From: Streptomyces sp. DG1A-41
GTDB lineage: Bacteria > Actinomycetota > Actinomycetes > Streptomycetales > Streptomycetaceae
Assembly: GCF_037055355.1 (NCBI RefSeq)
Contig: NZ_CP146350.1
Span: 6,595,001-6,659,000 of the forward strand
DNA length: 64,000 nt
Direction of reading: 5' to 3'
The notes below the pieces were generated by a model, which searched no databases, was not told the origin of the DNA, and worked only from the letters and a program-made list of their open reading frames with translations. Positions within the stretch are counted from its first letter, which is position 1; every line of letters starts with the position of its first letter. Both the position numbers and the translations under genes were made by a program. This document shows, piece by piece, positions 32,016 through 39,900 of the stretch.

Positions 32016-33128
32016 TTAACCGCCGAGACGTTTCAACGCCTCCGGGGCCTCCTCGACCCGCTCCACCAGCGCGATCCGCGCCTCCATCGAACGGCCCCTG
32101 GCCAGCGACCGGAGCAGCGGCCACGTCGGCAGCTTCTCCGTCCAGTGCGCGCGGTTCACGAGCACCATCGGCGTCGGCTCGCCCCGCGACTCGTAGTAGT
32201 TCGGCGTCGCGTTGTCGAAGATCTCCTGTACGGTGCCGGCGGCCCCCGGCAGGAACACCACGCCCGCGTCGGACCGGGCCAGCAGGCCGTCCTCGCGGGT
32301 GGCGTTGGCGAAGTACTTGGCGATGTGCGACGCGAAGGCGTTCGGCGGCTCGTGGCCGTAGAACCAGGTCGGGATGCCGACGGAACGCCCGCCTTGCGGC
32401 CAGCGCGTGCGTATCTCGAAGGCGGCCGTCGCCCAGTGGGTGATCGACGGCGTGAAGTGCGGTGCCTTGGCGAGCAGTTCGAGCGACTCGGTGAGCATCT
32501 CGTCATCGAACGGGGCGGCGTACGCACCGAGGTTCGCGGCCTCCATCGCGCCCGGGCCGCCGCCCGTGGCGACCGTGAGACCGGCGCGGGCCAGCTCCCG
32601 GCCGAGCCGCGCCGCCCCCGCGTACTCCTCGGTGCCACGGGCCATCGCGTGGCCGCCCATGACGCCCACGACCCGGGCGCCGGTCAGGAGTTCGTCGAGT
32701 GCGTCGGAGACGGAGTCGTCGTGGACCGCGCGCAGCATGGAGGCGTAGATGTCCCGGTCCGCCTTCGTGCGCTGGAACCAGGCGTACGCCTGGGCGTCGG
32801 GCGTGGCCTCGTAGCCGTCCGCCAGCGACTCGAAGAGCTCCTCCGGCGAGTAGACATGGCCGCGGTACGGGTCGAAGGGCAGGTCCGGCACCGGCGGGAA
32901 GACCAGCGCGCCGTCCGTGCGGATCTTCGCGGCGGCCTCCTCGCGCATCGCGCAGCCGAGGAAGACGGCGCCCGCCGTGTCCGTGCTGAGCAGTTCGCGC
33001 GTACGGTCCGTCAGGTCGACGGCCTGGATACGGTGACCGGCGAGCGTGCCGCGCGCCGAGACGGTCGCGTCGAACTCCTCGAGCGTCTCGATCTCACGGT
33101 CGTCATGGTGGGCCGCATGGGCGGGCAT
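32016..33128 (-). CDS. LOG family (Rossmann-fold) protein
   Basis: 370 residues from ATG at 33128 (MPAHAAHHDDREIE). The LOG domain is in the C-terminal two thirds: ARVVGVMGGHAMARGTEEY, VATGGGPGAMEAANLGAYA and VFLPGAAGTVQEIFDNATPNYY (variant of PGGxGTxxE). LOG enzymes release cytokinin-type bases from nucleotides; the group is often misnamed lysine decarboxylase. The N-terminal ~150 residues are an extra domain seen in the longer actinobacterial members. The substrate is unknown. Confidence 0.85.
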   Translation of the reverse strand: MPAHAAHHDDREIETLEEFDATVSARGTLAGHRIQAVDLTDRTRELLSTDTAGAVFLGCAMREEAAAKIRTDGALVFPPVPDLPFDPYRGHVYSPEELFESLADGYEATPDAQAYAWFQRTKADRDIYASMLRAVHDDSVSDALDELLTGARVVGVMGGHAMARGTEEYAGAARLGRELARAGLTVATGGGPGAMEAANLGAYAAPFDDEMLTESLELLAKAPHFTPSITHWATAAFEIRTRWPQGGRSVGIPTWFYGHEPPNAFASHIAKYFANATREDGLLARSDAGVVFLPGAAGTVQEIFDNATPNYYESRGEPTPMVLVNRAHWTEKLPTWPLLRSLARGRSMEARIALVERVEEAPEALKRLGG

Positions 33129-33162
33129 CGTCTGCACGCGCCCATGCTGGCACAGCCATGTC

Positions 33163-33570
33163 TCAGCCCTCGACGGCCGCCGGGTCCATCCACACGACCT
33201 CGAAGGTGTGGCCGTCCAGGTCGTCAAAGGAACGGCCGTACATGAAGCCGTAGTCCTGGGTCTCGCCGGAGACCGAGCCGCCGGCCGCGACGGCCCTCTC
33301 GACCAGTTCGTCAACCTTCTCGCGGCTTTCCGCGCTCAGCGCGATGAGCACCTCGCTGGTCTTCCTCGGGTCCGCGATCTCCTTCTTGGTGAACTGGGCG
33401 TACTTCTCCTTGGTGAGCACCATGACGACGATGGCGTCGCTGATCACGACCGACGCGGCCGTGTCGTCGCTGAACTTCTCGTTGATCGAGTAGCCGAGCT
33501 CCGTGAAGAACTTCTTCGAGGCGTCGAGGTCGCTGACACACAGGTTCACGAAGATCATCTGCTCGTACAT
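33163..33570 (-). CDS. VOC family (glyoxalase-like) protein
   Basis: 135 residues: MYEQMIFVNLCVSDLDASKKFFTELGYSIN, a typical VOC beta-alpha opening, with a matching second half (DDLDGHTFEVVWMDP) including the usual DxxGHxxE. Small proteins of this type bind metals and act as lyases, dioxygenases or resistance proteins. The substrate is unknown. It lies just upstream of the LOG gene in the same direction. Confidence 0.87.
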   Translation of the reverse strand: MYEQMIFVNLCVSDLDASKKFFTELGYSINEKFSDDTAASVVISDAIVVMVLTKEKYAQFTKKEIADPRKTSEVLIALSAESREKVDELVERAVAAGGSVSGETQDYGFMYGRSFDDLDGHTFEVVWMDPAAVEG

Positions 33571-33687
33571 GCGGGGTCTCTCCCATCGGGTCCGTGTCGT
33601 TACGTGGGGATAGACCGGGAGCCTGCGCGGAACTCATCGCCGTACGGAGATTTTTTCGTACGAGTTTTCAGCGGGCCTCAGTGGGCC

Positions 33688-35223
33688 TCAGCGGGCCAGC
33701 GGCAGTGCCGCCAGCTCGGCGACCGTCAGGGTGAGCGGGCCGAACAGGGCGAGCAGTGCGCCCGCGCGGAGGGCGGCGGCGCTGCGCAGCATGGTCGCCG
33801 GGGCGCCGAGACGCAGCAGCGCGGCGGTGGTGTCGGCGCGGGCCTGCCGGGCCTCGACGGCGGCCATGAGGAGCGTCGCCACGGTGCAGCCGGTCACCAG
33901 CAGCACGCCGAGCGTGGTCAGCGGACCGAGCGACAGTCCGTCCGGAGCGTGCAGCAGCGCCATGGCGTACGCGGCCGCCAGCACCGCGCAGACCACGCCC
34001 AGGGGGCGGCCGATCCGGGTGGCCTCCGCCATGAGGATCCGGCCGGCCAGGAGCCGGAGGGCGCCGGGGCGGGCCGACTGGAGCAGCCGTCCGCACAGAT
34101 GGGTCAGGCCCGGACCGGCCAGGGCCAGGCCGAGGGCGGCCAGCGCCCAGCCCGCCAGGACGCCGGGGGAGGCGCCGGAGAAGGTGAGGTCGGGGGGCGT
34201 GGGGGAGGTACGGCTCGTGTAGGTCTCCACGGCGAGACCGGCGGCCAGGACGGTGATGCCCCAGGGGAGACCGGAAGGGGCGGCCGTGGAGGCGTTGTCG
34301 GGCAGGAGGGTGTCCGACAGGGCTGCTTCGGGAGCCGCGGTGTCCGGTGTCGCGGCGTGCCGGGCCGACTGCCGCGCGGCGTCCCCGGCCGCGTGCACGG
34401 CGCTCACGGCGTCCGGTGCCGCCGTCTGAGGACCGGACGGCTCGGCGGGGTCCTCGACGGTGCTCCCGGCGCTCCGCGTGGTCGAGCCCGTGGCCGCGGC
34501 CGGGACGGACGCGCCCGTCCGCGCCGGCGGCGGCCCGCCGTTCTGCCCCGCCGCCTCGGTGGGTTCGGCGGGCGCGGTGGCGCGGACGTCCGTGGGCCGG
34601 ACGATCTGCCGGCCGAAACGGCTGTACGTCCCGGAGGTCTCGCGTGTGGCCGTGCGCCGGTACGCGCCGAAACGGCCGTATCTCCCGGCCGCCCGGGACG
34701 GCGCCGGCCCCGCCTCCCTCGGCCGCAGCGACAGTGCCACCGCCACCGACGCGGCTGCGGGCACGATCGCGAGCAGCGTCAGGGCTCCCGGGAGCGGCAG
34801 CGGCCGGCCCGCCGCGAGGGACTCGGCGGCCGCGCCGTCGAAGGGCATGCCCGTCAGGTCGCCGCGCAGATGCAGGAAGCACAGCAGGGCCAGCGTCGAG
34901 CCCAGCGTGCAGGACAGGGCCGTCGTCACCGCCGAGACGGCCATCAGGCGCAGCGGGCCGAGGCCGATCGCGGAGAGGCCGGGGCGGGGCTTCGTGCCGG
35001 GGTCGGTACGGGCCACGGCGACCGCGAAGTACACGGTGGCGGCCAGCGGAGCCAGGCACCAGGCCAGGCGCATCAGGGCGGCGCCGGTGGAGCCGGGGTG
35101 GCCCAGCGCGTAGCCCAGGGTGCAGAGCAACAGCAAACCCGTCCCCGCCGAGGCCGCCGCGACCAGGAGGCGGCGCAGCTGGACGGAGGGGTGGGAGCCC
35201 CGGGTCAGACGGAGAGCGAGCAC
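33688..35223 (-). CDS. ABC transporter permease (FtsX-like)
   Basis: 511 residues from GTG at 35223, overlapping the ATPase gene by 19 bases. Three or four helices in the first 190 residues, a disordered Thr/Ala/Pro-rich segment (about 215-330), then four more helices (WGITVLAAGLAVETY; VLAGWALAALGLALAGPG; PLGVVCAVLAAAYAMAL; LGVLLVTGCTVATLLMAAVEARQARADTTAALLRLGA). The last part resembles FtsX/MacB permeases, with VEARQARADTTAALLRLGAP as the coupling region. The substrate is unknown. Confidence 0.72.
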   Translation of the reverse strand: MLALRLTRGSHPSVQLRRLLVAAASAGTGLLLLCTLGYALGHPGSTGAALMRLAWCLAPLAATVYFAVAVARTDPGTKPRPGLSAIGLGPLRLMAVSAVTTALSCTLGSTLALLCFLHLRGDLTGMPFDGAAAESLAAGRPLPLPGALTLLAIVPAAASVAVALSLRPREAGPAPSRAAGRYGRFGAYRRTATRETSGTYSRFGRQIVRPTDVRATAPAEPTEAAGQNGGPPPARTGASVPAAATGSTTRSAGSTVEDPAEPSGPQTAAPDAVSAVHAAGDAARQSARHAATPDTAAPEAALSDTLLPDNASTAAPSGLPWGITVLAAGLAVETYTSRTSPTPPDLTFSGASPGVLAGWALAALGLALAGPGLTHLCGRLLQSARPGALRLLAGRILMAEATRIGRPLGVVCAVLAAAYAMALLHAPDGLSLGPLTTLGVLLVTGCTVATLLMAAVEARQARADTTAALLRLGAPATMLRSAAALRAGALLALFGPLTLTVAELAALPLAR

Positions 35224-35954
35224 GCGGCCCGGCCTTCCGTCTCGGTGGGCTCGGCGACCGGCGGCAGGTGCACCGTCTGCACGCGCCGCCCGTCGAGCAG
35301 GGACACCGTGCGGTCGGCGAGTGCCGCGGTCTCGGCGTCGTGGGTGGCCAGGACGACCGTGATGCCGTGGGAGCGGGCCGCCGTGGTGAGGGTGCGCAGC
35401 ACATGGGCGCGGTCGGCGCGGTGCAGGGGCGCCGTGGGCTCGTCGGCGAACAGCACCGACGGGGCGGGGGCGAGGGCGCGGGCGATGCACACCCGCTGCC
35501 GCTCGGCCTGCACCAGCTGGTGCGGGCGTTTGCGGGCGCCCTCGCCGATGTCCAGGCGCTCCAGCCATTCCATGGCCGCGGTCTTGGCGCGGCGCCGGCT
35601 GGTGCCGCGCAGCATCAGCGGCAGGGCGGCGTTCTCCCAGGCGTCGAGTTCCGGGACCAGCGAGGGGGCCGGGTCGATCCAGCCGAACCGGTCCCGGCGC
35701 AGCCGCTCGCGGGTGAGGGGGCCCATGGTGTGCACGGGCATGCTGTTGAACCAGACCTCGCCGCGCCGGACGGGCACCAGGCCGGACAGGCACCGCAGAA
35801 GGGTCGTCTTGCCGCTGCCGCGCGGGCCGCTGACGGCGAGGATCTCGCCCTCCCGGACGCCGAGCGAGACACCGCCGAGCGCGGGGGAGCCGTCGTCGTG
35901 CTGGAAGTGCAGGGCCCGTGCCCAGAGCACGTCGTTGTCCGGCGAAGCCTCCAT
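35205..35954 (-). CDS. ABC transporter ATPase with degenerate signature
   Basis: 249 residues. Walker A SGPRGSGKTTLLRCL, Q-loop region FGWIDPAPSLVPELDAWENAALPL, Walker B VLFADEPTAPLHRADR and H-loop LATHDAETAA are present. The signature that should read LSGGQ is HQLVQAERQRVCIARAL, so the C-loop Ser and both Gly are replaced. It pairs with the downstream FtsX-like permease. ATP hydrolysis may be slow or use one site only; a sensing role is also possible. Confidence 0.8.
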   Translation of the reverse strand: MEASPDNDVLWARALHFQHDDGSPALGGVSLGVREGEILAVSGPRGSGKTTLLRCLSGLVPVRRGEVWFNSMPVHTMGPLTRERLRRDRFGWIDPAPSLVPELDAWENAALPLMLRGTSRRRAKTAAMEWLERLDIGEGARKRPHQLVQAERQRVCIARALAPAPSVLFADEPTAPLHRADRAHVLRTLTTAARSHGITVVLATHDAETAALADRTVSLLDGRRVQTVHLPPVAEPTETEGRAACSLSV

Positions 35955-36145
35955 GGGCGTACACCTCGGTTCAGATCCGTAGTTCCCTTGCCAATCCCCC
36001 GTGCGGGGGAACGAAGGCAGGGTCGATCGGTCACTGGCACGCTAGGCAGAAGGTGGCGGGACGCCGGACACCACGCGGCCCCGGACCGCCGTTTCTCACT
36101 CGAACGGGCGGCACCGGGGCCGGTGTTGATCATCCATGCAGACGA

Positions 36146-36196
36146 TCAGAGCGACGACATCAGGAGCGATATCAGGAACGCCATCGCGAGCGACAT
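36146..36196 (-). CDS. Possible 16-residue hydrophobic peptide
   Basis: MSLAMAFLISLLMSSL, with its ATG overlapping the stop of the aminotransferase gene (TGATG), so re-initiation after termination is possible. The peptide is a single hydrophobic stretch. Evidence is only the overlap and composition; it may be chance. Confidence 0.25.
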   Translation of the reverse strand: MSLAMAFLISLLMSSL

Positions 36197-37557
36197 CAGA
36201 GCTTCGTCCACGCCTCCGACAGGGTGGCGCGCAGGATCTGCTCGATCTCGTCGAACGTCGACTGGTCGGAGATCAGCGGCGGGGCGAGCTGGACGACCGG
36301 GTCGCCGCGGTCGTCGGCGCGGCAGTACAGGCCGTTCTCGTACAGCTTCTTGGAGAGGAAGCCGTACAGGACCCGCTCGGTCTCGTCCGCGTCGAAGGAC
36401 TGCTTGGTCGCCTTGTCCTTGACCAGCTCGATGCCGTAGAAGAAGCCGTTGCCGCGGACGTCGCCGACGATCGCCAGGTCGTGGAGCTTCTCCAGGGTGG
36501 AGCGGAACGCGCCCTCGTTGTCCAGGACGTGCTGGTTGAGGTTCTCGCGCTCGAACAGGTCGAGGTTGGCCAGTCCCACGGCCGCGGAGACCGGGTGGCC
36601 GCCGAAGGTGTAGCCGTGCAGGAAGGTGTTGTCGCCCTTGTAGAACGGCTCGGCCAGGCGGTCGGAGATGATGCAGGCGCCGATCGGGGAGTAGCCCGAG
36701 GTCATGCCCTTGGCGCAGGTGATCATGTCCGGGACGTAGTCGAACTTGTCGCAGGCGAAGTACGTGCCCAGGCGGCCGAAGGCGCAGATGACCTCGTCGG
36801 AGACGAGCAGCACGTCGTACTGGTCGCAGATCTCGCGCACCCGCCGGAAGTAGCCGGGCGGGGGCGGGAAGCAGCCGCCCGCGTTCTGCACCGGCTCCAG
36901 GAAGACCGCGGCGACCGTGTCCGGGCCCTCGAAGAGGATCTGCTGCTCGATCTGGTCGGCGGCCCAGCGGCCGAAGGCCTCGGGGTCGTCGCCGTGGATC
37001 GGCGCCCGGTAGATGTTGGTGTTCGGGACCTTGTGGGCGCCCGGGACGAGGGGCTCGAAGGGCGCCTTCAGGGCCGGCAGGCCGGTGATGGACAGGGCGC
37101 CCTGCGGGGTGCCGTGGTAGGCGACCGCGCGGGAGATGACCTTGTGCTTGGTGGGCTTGCCGACCAGCTTGAAGTACTGCTTGGCGAGCTTCCATGCGGT
37201 CTCGACGGCCTCGCCGCCGCCGGTGGTGAAGAAAACCTTGTTCAGGTCGCCCGGGGCGTGGTGCGCGAGGCGCTCGGCCAGCTCGACGGCCTTGGGGTGG
37301 GCGTAGGACCACACCGGGAAGAACGCCAGCTCCTGCGCCTGCTTGAAGGCGGTCTCGGCGAGCTCGACCCGGCCGTGTCCGGCCTGCACCACGAACAGGC
37401 CGGCGAGACCGTCGAGGTAGCGCTTGCCCTGGTCGTCGTAGATGTACGTGCCCTCGCCCCGGACGATCGTGGGGACGGGGGCCTTCTCGTACGACGACAT
37501 GCGCGTGAAGTGCATCCACAGGTGGTCGTACGCGGTCTGGGAGAGGTCCTTGCTCAC
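36196..37557 (-). CDS. Class III omega-aminotransferase (putrescine/beta-alanine type)
   Basis: 453 residues, GTG start. A PLP fold type I transaminase. FTTGGGEAVETAWKLAKQYF, LVSDEVICAFGRLGTYFA with the cofactor Asp, and ITCAKGMTSGYSPIGA with the Schiff-base Lys are clear. Close in pattern to putrescine/diamine and beta-alanine:pyruvate aminotransferases. With the neighbouring aldehyde dehydrogenase it would convert putrescine to 4-aminobutyraldehyde and then GABA. It lies 19 bases downstream of the lrp-like gene in the same direction. Confidence 0.88.
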   Translation of the reverse strand: MSKDLSQTAYDHLWMHFTRMSSYEKAPVPTIVRGEGTYIYDDQGKRYLDGLAGLFVVQAGHGRVELAETAFKQAQELAFFPVWSYAHPKAVELAERLAHHAPGDLNKVFFTTGGGEAVETAWKLAKQYFKLVGKPTKHKVISRAVAYHGTPQGALSITGLPALKAPFEPLVPGAHKVPNTNIYRAPIHGDDPEAFGRWAADQIEQQILFEGPDTVAAVFLEPVQNAGGCFPPPPGYFRRVREICDQYDVLLVSDEVICAFGRLGTYFACDKFDYVPDMITCAKGMTSGYSPIGACIISDRLAEPFYKGDNTFLHGYTFGGHPVSAAVGLANLDLFERENLNQHVLDNEGAFRSTLEKLHDLAIVGDVRGNGFFYGIELVKDKATKQSFDADETERVLYGFLSKKLYENGLYCRADDRGDPVVQLAPPLISDQSTFDEIEQILRATLSEAWTKL

Positions 37558-37576
37558 GGCTATCGGGTCCTCACGG

Positions 37577-38116
37577 TTATCGGGTTCCCCACATGTAGGT
37601 CTGCTTCTTGAGCTTGAGGTAGACGAAGCTCTCGGTGGAGCGCACTCCGGGGACGGCCCGGATGCGTTTGTTGATGACGTCCAGGAGGTGGTCGTCGTCC
37701 TCGCAGACGATCTCCACCATCAGGTCGAAGGAACCTGCGGTCATCACCACGTACTCGCACTCGGACATGGCCGTCAGCGCGTCGGCCACCGACTCCACGT
37801 CGCCCTCGACGTTCACGCCGACCATCGCCTGTCTGCGGAAGCCCACGGTGAGCGGGTCCGTGACGGCGACGATCTGCATCACGCCCTGGTCGAGCAGCTT
37901 CTGGACGCGCTGGCGCACGGCCGCCTCGGACAGGCCCACGGCCTTGCCGATGGCGGCGTACGGCCGGCGGCCGTCCTCCTGGAGCTGCTCGATGATGGCG
38001 AGGGAGACGGCGTCCAGCTGCGGCGAGCTGCCGTTCCTGGACTCGCGGGAGGACTCGCGGTGCTCCCGCGAGCCCTTCTGATCTGCGCTTCGACTGGCCA
38101 CGGACTCACTGTGCAC
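37577..38116 (-). CDS. Lrp/AsnC family regulator
   Basis: 179 residues from GTG at 38116; in-frame codons upstream to 38191 are unlikely. HTH: LDAVSLAIIEQLQEDGRRPYAAIGKAVGLSEAAVRQRVQKLLDQG. The RAM effector domain follows (AMVGVNVEGDVESVADALT...FDLMVEIVCEDDDHLLDVINKRIRAVPGVRSTESFVYLKL). It is co-directional with the aminotransferase and divergent from the aldehyde dehydrogenase, so it probably controls both, with an amine or amino acid as ligand. Confidence 0.9.
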   Translation of the reverse strand: MHSESVASRSADQKGSREHRESSRESRNGSSPQLDAVSLAIIEQLQEDGRRPYAAIGKAVGLSEAAVRQRVQKLLDQGVMQIVAVTDPLTVGFRRQAMVGVNVEGDVESVADALTAMSECEYVVMTAGSFDLMVEIVCEDDDHLLDVINKRIRAVPGVRSTESFVYLKLKKQTYMWGTR

Positions 38117-38177
38117 GAGGTCTCGACACTTCCGCAAGCCTCGATCGATGAAATCCGTTGTTTCGGTAGCCAAGTCT

Positions 38178-38190
38178 TGCGGATTCCGCA
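38178..38190. promoter_or_regulatory. Palindrome TGCGGATTCCGCA, candidate Lrp site
   Basis: A 13-base palindrome with a single central base pair. It lies in the 165-base divergent region between the Lrp-type regulator and the dehydrogenase and has the TTGC...GCA shape preferred by many Lrp/AsnC proteins. Confidence 0.5.
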
Positions 38191-38211
38191 CGATCGAGGG
38201 GAGCGGGGGTG

Positions 38212-38239
38212 TTGAAAACGTGGGTCGGCCGACTAGGGT
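38212..38239 (+). promoter_or_regulatory. Putative promoter of the aldehyde dehydrogenase
   Basis: TTGAAA (38212-38217) and TAGGGT (38234-38239) with a 16-base spacer, 22 bases downstream of the palindrome and 41 bases before the GTG. A reasonable vegetative-type promoter. Confidence 0.45.
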
Positions 38240-38280
38240 GGGTGTCTCAAGTACTGGACATCCGAACTGGAGGGCCGGCA

Positions 38281-39720
38281 GTGAGCACCGAGCTGCGTCG
38301 TCTGCGCAACTACATCGGCGGTGAGTTCCGGGACGCCGCCGACGGACGGACCACCGAGGTGGTCAATCCCGCGACGGGCGAGGCGTACGCGACCGCTCCG
38401 CTGTCCGGGCAGGCGGAGGTGGACGCCGCGATGGCGGCGGCCGCCGAGGCCTTCCCCGGCTGGCGCGACACCACGCCCGCCGAGCGCCAGAAGGCCCTGC
38501 TGAAGATCGCGGACGCCTTCGAGGAGCGCGCCGAGGACCTGATCGCGGCCGAGGTGGAGAACACGGGCAAGCCCATCGGGCTGACCCGCTCCGAGGAGAT
38601 CCCGCCGATGGTCGACCAGATCCGCTTCTTCGCGGGTGCGGCGCGGATGCTCGAGGGGCGCTCCGCCGGTGAGTACATGGAGGGCCTGACCTCCATCGTC
38701 CGCCGCGAGCCGGTCGGCGTCTGCGCGCAGGTCGCGCCGTGGAACTACCCGATGATGATGGCCGTGTGGAAGTTCGCCCCGGCGATCGCGGCGGGCAACA
38801 CGGTCGTGCTGAAGCCGTCCGACACCACCCCCGCCTCCACGGTGCTGATCGCGGAGATCCTCGGCGGGATCCTGCCGAAGGGCGTCTTCAACGTCATCTG
38901 CGGCGACCGCGAGACGGGCCGCATGATGGTCGAGCACGAGATCCCGGCGATGGCCTCCATCACCGGTTCCGTACGGGCCGGCATGCAGGTCGCCGAGTCC
39001 GCGGCCAAGGACGTCAAGCGTGTCCACCTGGAGCTGGGCGGCAAGGCGCCGGTCGTGGTCTTCGAGGACACCGACATCCCCAAGGCCGTCGAGGACATCT
39101 CGGTCGCGGGCTACTTCAACGCCGGCCAGGACTGCACGGCCGCCACGCGCGTCCTCGTCCACGAGTCCATCCACGACGAGTTCGTCTCCGCGCTGTCCAA
39201 GGCCGCCGCCGAGACCAGGACCGGGCAGCCGGACGACGAGGACGTGCTGTTCGGCCCGCTCAACAACCCCAACCAGCTCAAGCAGGTCGAGGGTTTCATC
39301 GACCGGCTGCCCGCGCACGCGCGCGTGGAGACCGGCGGCAAGCGGGTCGGCGACAAGGGCTACTTCTACGCGCCGACCGTCGTCTCGGGCCTGAAACAGG
39401 ACGACGAGATCATCCAGAAGGAGGTCTTCGGCCCGGTCATCACCGTCCAGTCCTTCCGCGACGAGGACCAGGCGGTGGAGTGGGCCAACGGCGTCGAATA
39501 CGCGCTCGCCTCCTCCGTGTGGACCAAGGACCACGGCCGCGCCATGCGGATGTCCAAGAAGCTCGACTTCGGCTGCGTCTGGATCAACACGCACATCCCT
39601 CTGGTCGCCGAGATGCCGCACGGCGGCTTCAAGAAGTCCGGCTACGGCAAGGACCTGTCGGCGTACGGCTTCGACGACTACACGCGGATCAAGCACGTGA
39701 TGACGTCGCTGGACGCGTAG
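38281..39720 (+). CDS. Gamma-aminobutyraldehyde-type dehydrogenase
   Basis: 479 residues from GTG 38281 with GGAGG 7 bases upstream. NAD-dependent aldehyde dehydrogenase: VAPWNYPMMMAVWKFAPAIAAGN, HLELGGKAPVVVFED with the catalytic Glu, and GYFNAGQDCTAATR with the catalytic Cys. The sequence follows PatD/ABALDH proteins that oxidise 4-aminobutyraldehyde to GABA. A paralogue lies at 45529. It fits the divergent aminotransferase/regulator pair. Confidence 0.9.
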   Translation: MSTELRRLRNYIGGEFRDAADGRTTEVVNPATGEAYATAPLSGQAEVDAAMAAAAEAFPGWRDTTPAERQKALLKIADAFEERAEDLIAAEVENTGKPIGLTRSEEIPPMVDQIRFFAGAARMLEGRSAGEYMEGLTSIVRREPVGVCAQVAPWNYPMMMAVWKFAPAIAAGNTVVLKPSDTTPASTVLIAEILGGILPKGVFNVICGDRETGRMMVEHEIPAMASITGSVRAGMQVAESAAKDVKRVHLELGGKAPVVVFEDTDIPKAVEDISVAGYFNAGQDCTAATRVLVHESIHDEFVSALSKAAAETRTGQPDDEDVLFGPLNNPNQLKQVEGFIDRLPAHARVETGGKRVGDKGYFYAPTVVSGLKQDDEIIQKEVFGPVITVQSFRDEDQAVEWANGVEYALASSVWTKDHGRAMRMSKKLDFGCVWINTHIPLVAEMPHGGFKKSGYGKDLSAYGFDDYTRIKHVMTSLDA

Positions 39721-39740
39721 TCACCCGAGCAGGCCGCCCG

Positions 39741-39772
39741 CGGCCCCGGACGGTTTATTCCGTCCGGGGCCG
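39741..39772 (+). terminator. Terminator after the aldehyde dehydrogenase
   Basis: Perfect 13-bp stem: CGGCCCCGGACGG (39741-39753), loop TTTATT, complement 39760-39772. It ends transcription 20 bases after the stop. Confidence 0.9.
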
Positions 39773-39900
39773 CTGGTGCGTCCATGGTTCCTCGTGCGTC
39801 CGGTGGTCCGCGCGGAAAAGTGTTATCCGCGAGTCCTTCACACCGTCTCCGTCTGTGACCCCCGGCCCAGCCGAGATCCCGGTCCTACCTGAGAGGGTGC

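Noticed and set aside
32016..33128. Lysine decarboxylase as the function of this protein
   Set aside because: The motifs are those of the LOG family; the decarboxylase label is a known misnomer and no PLP site is seen.
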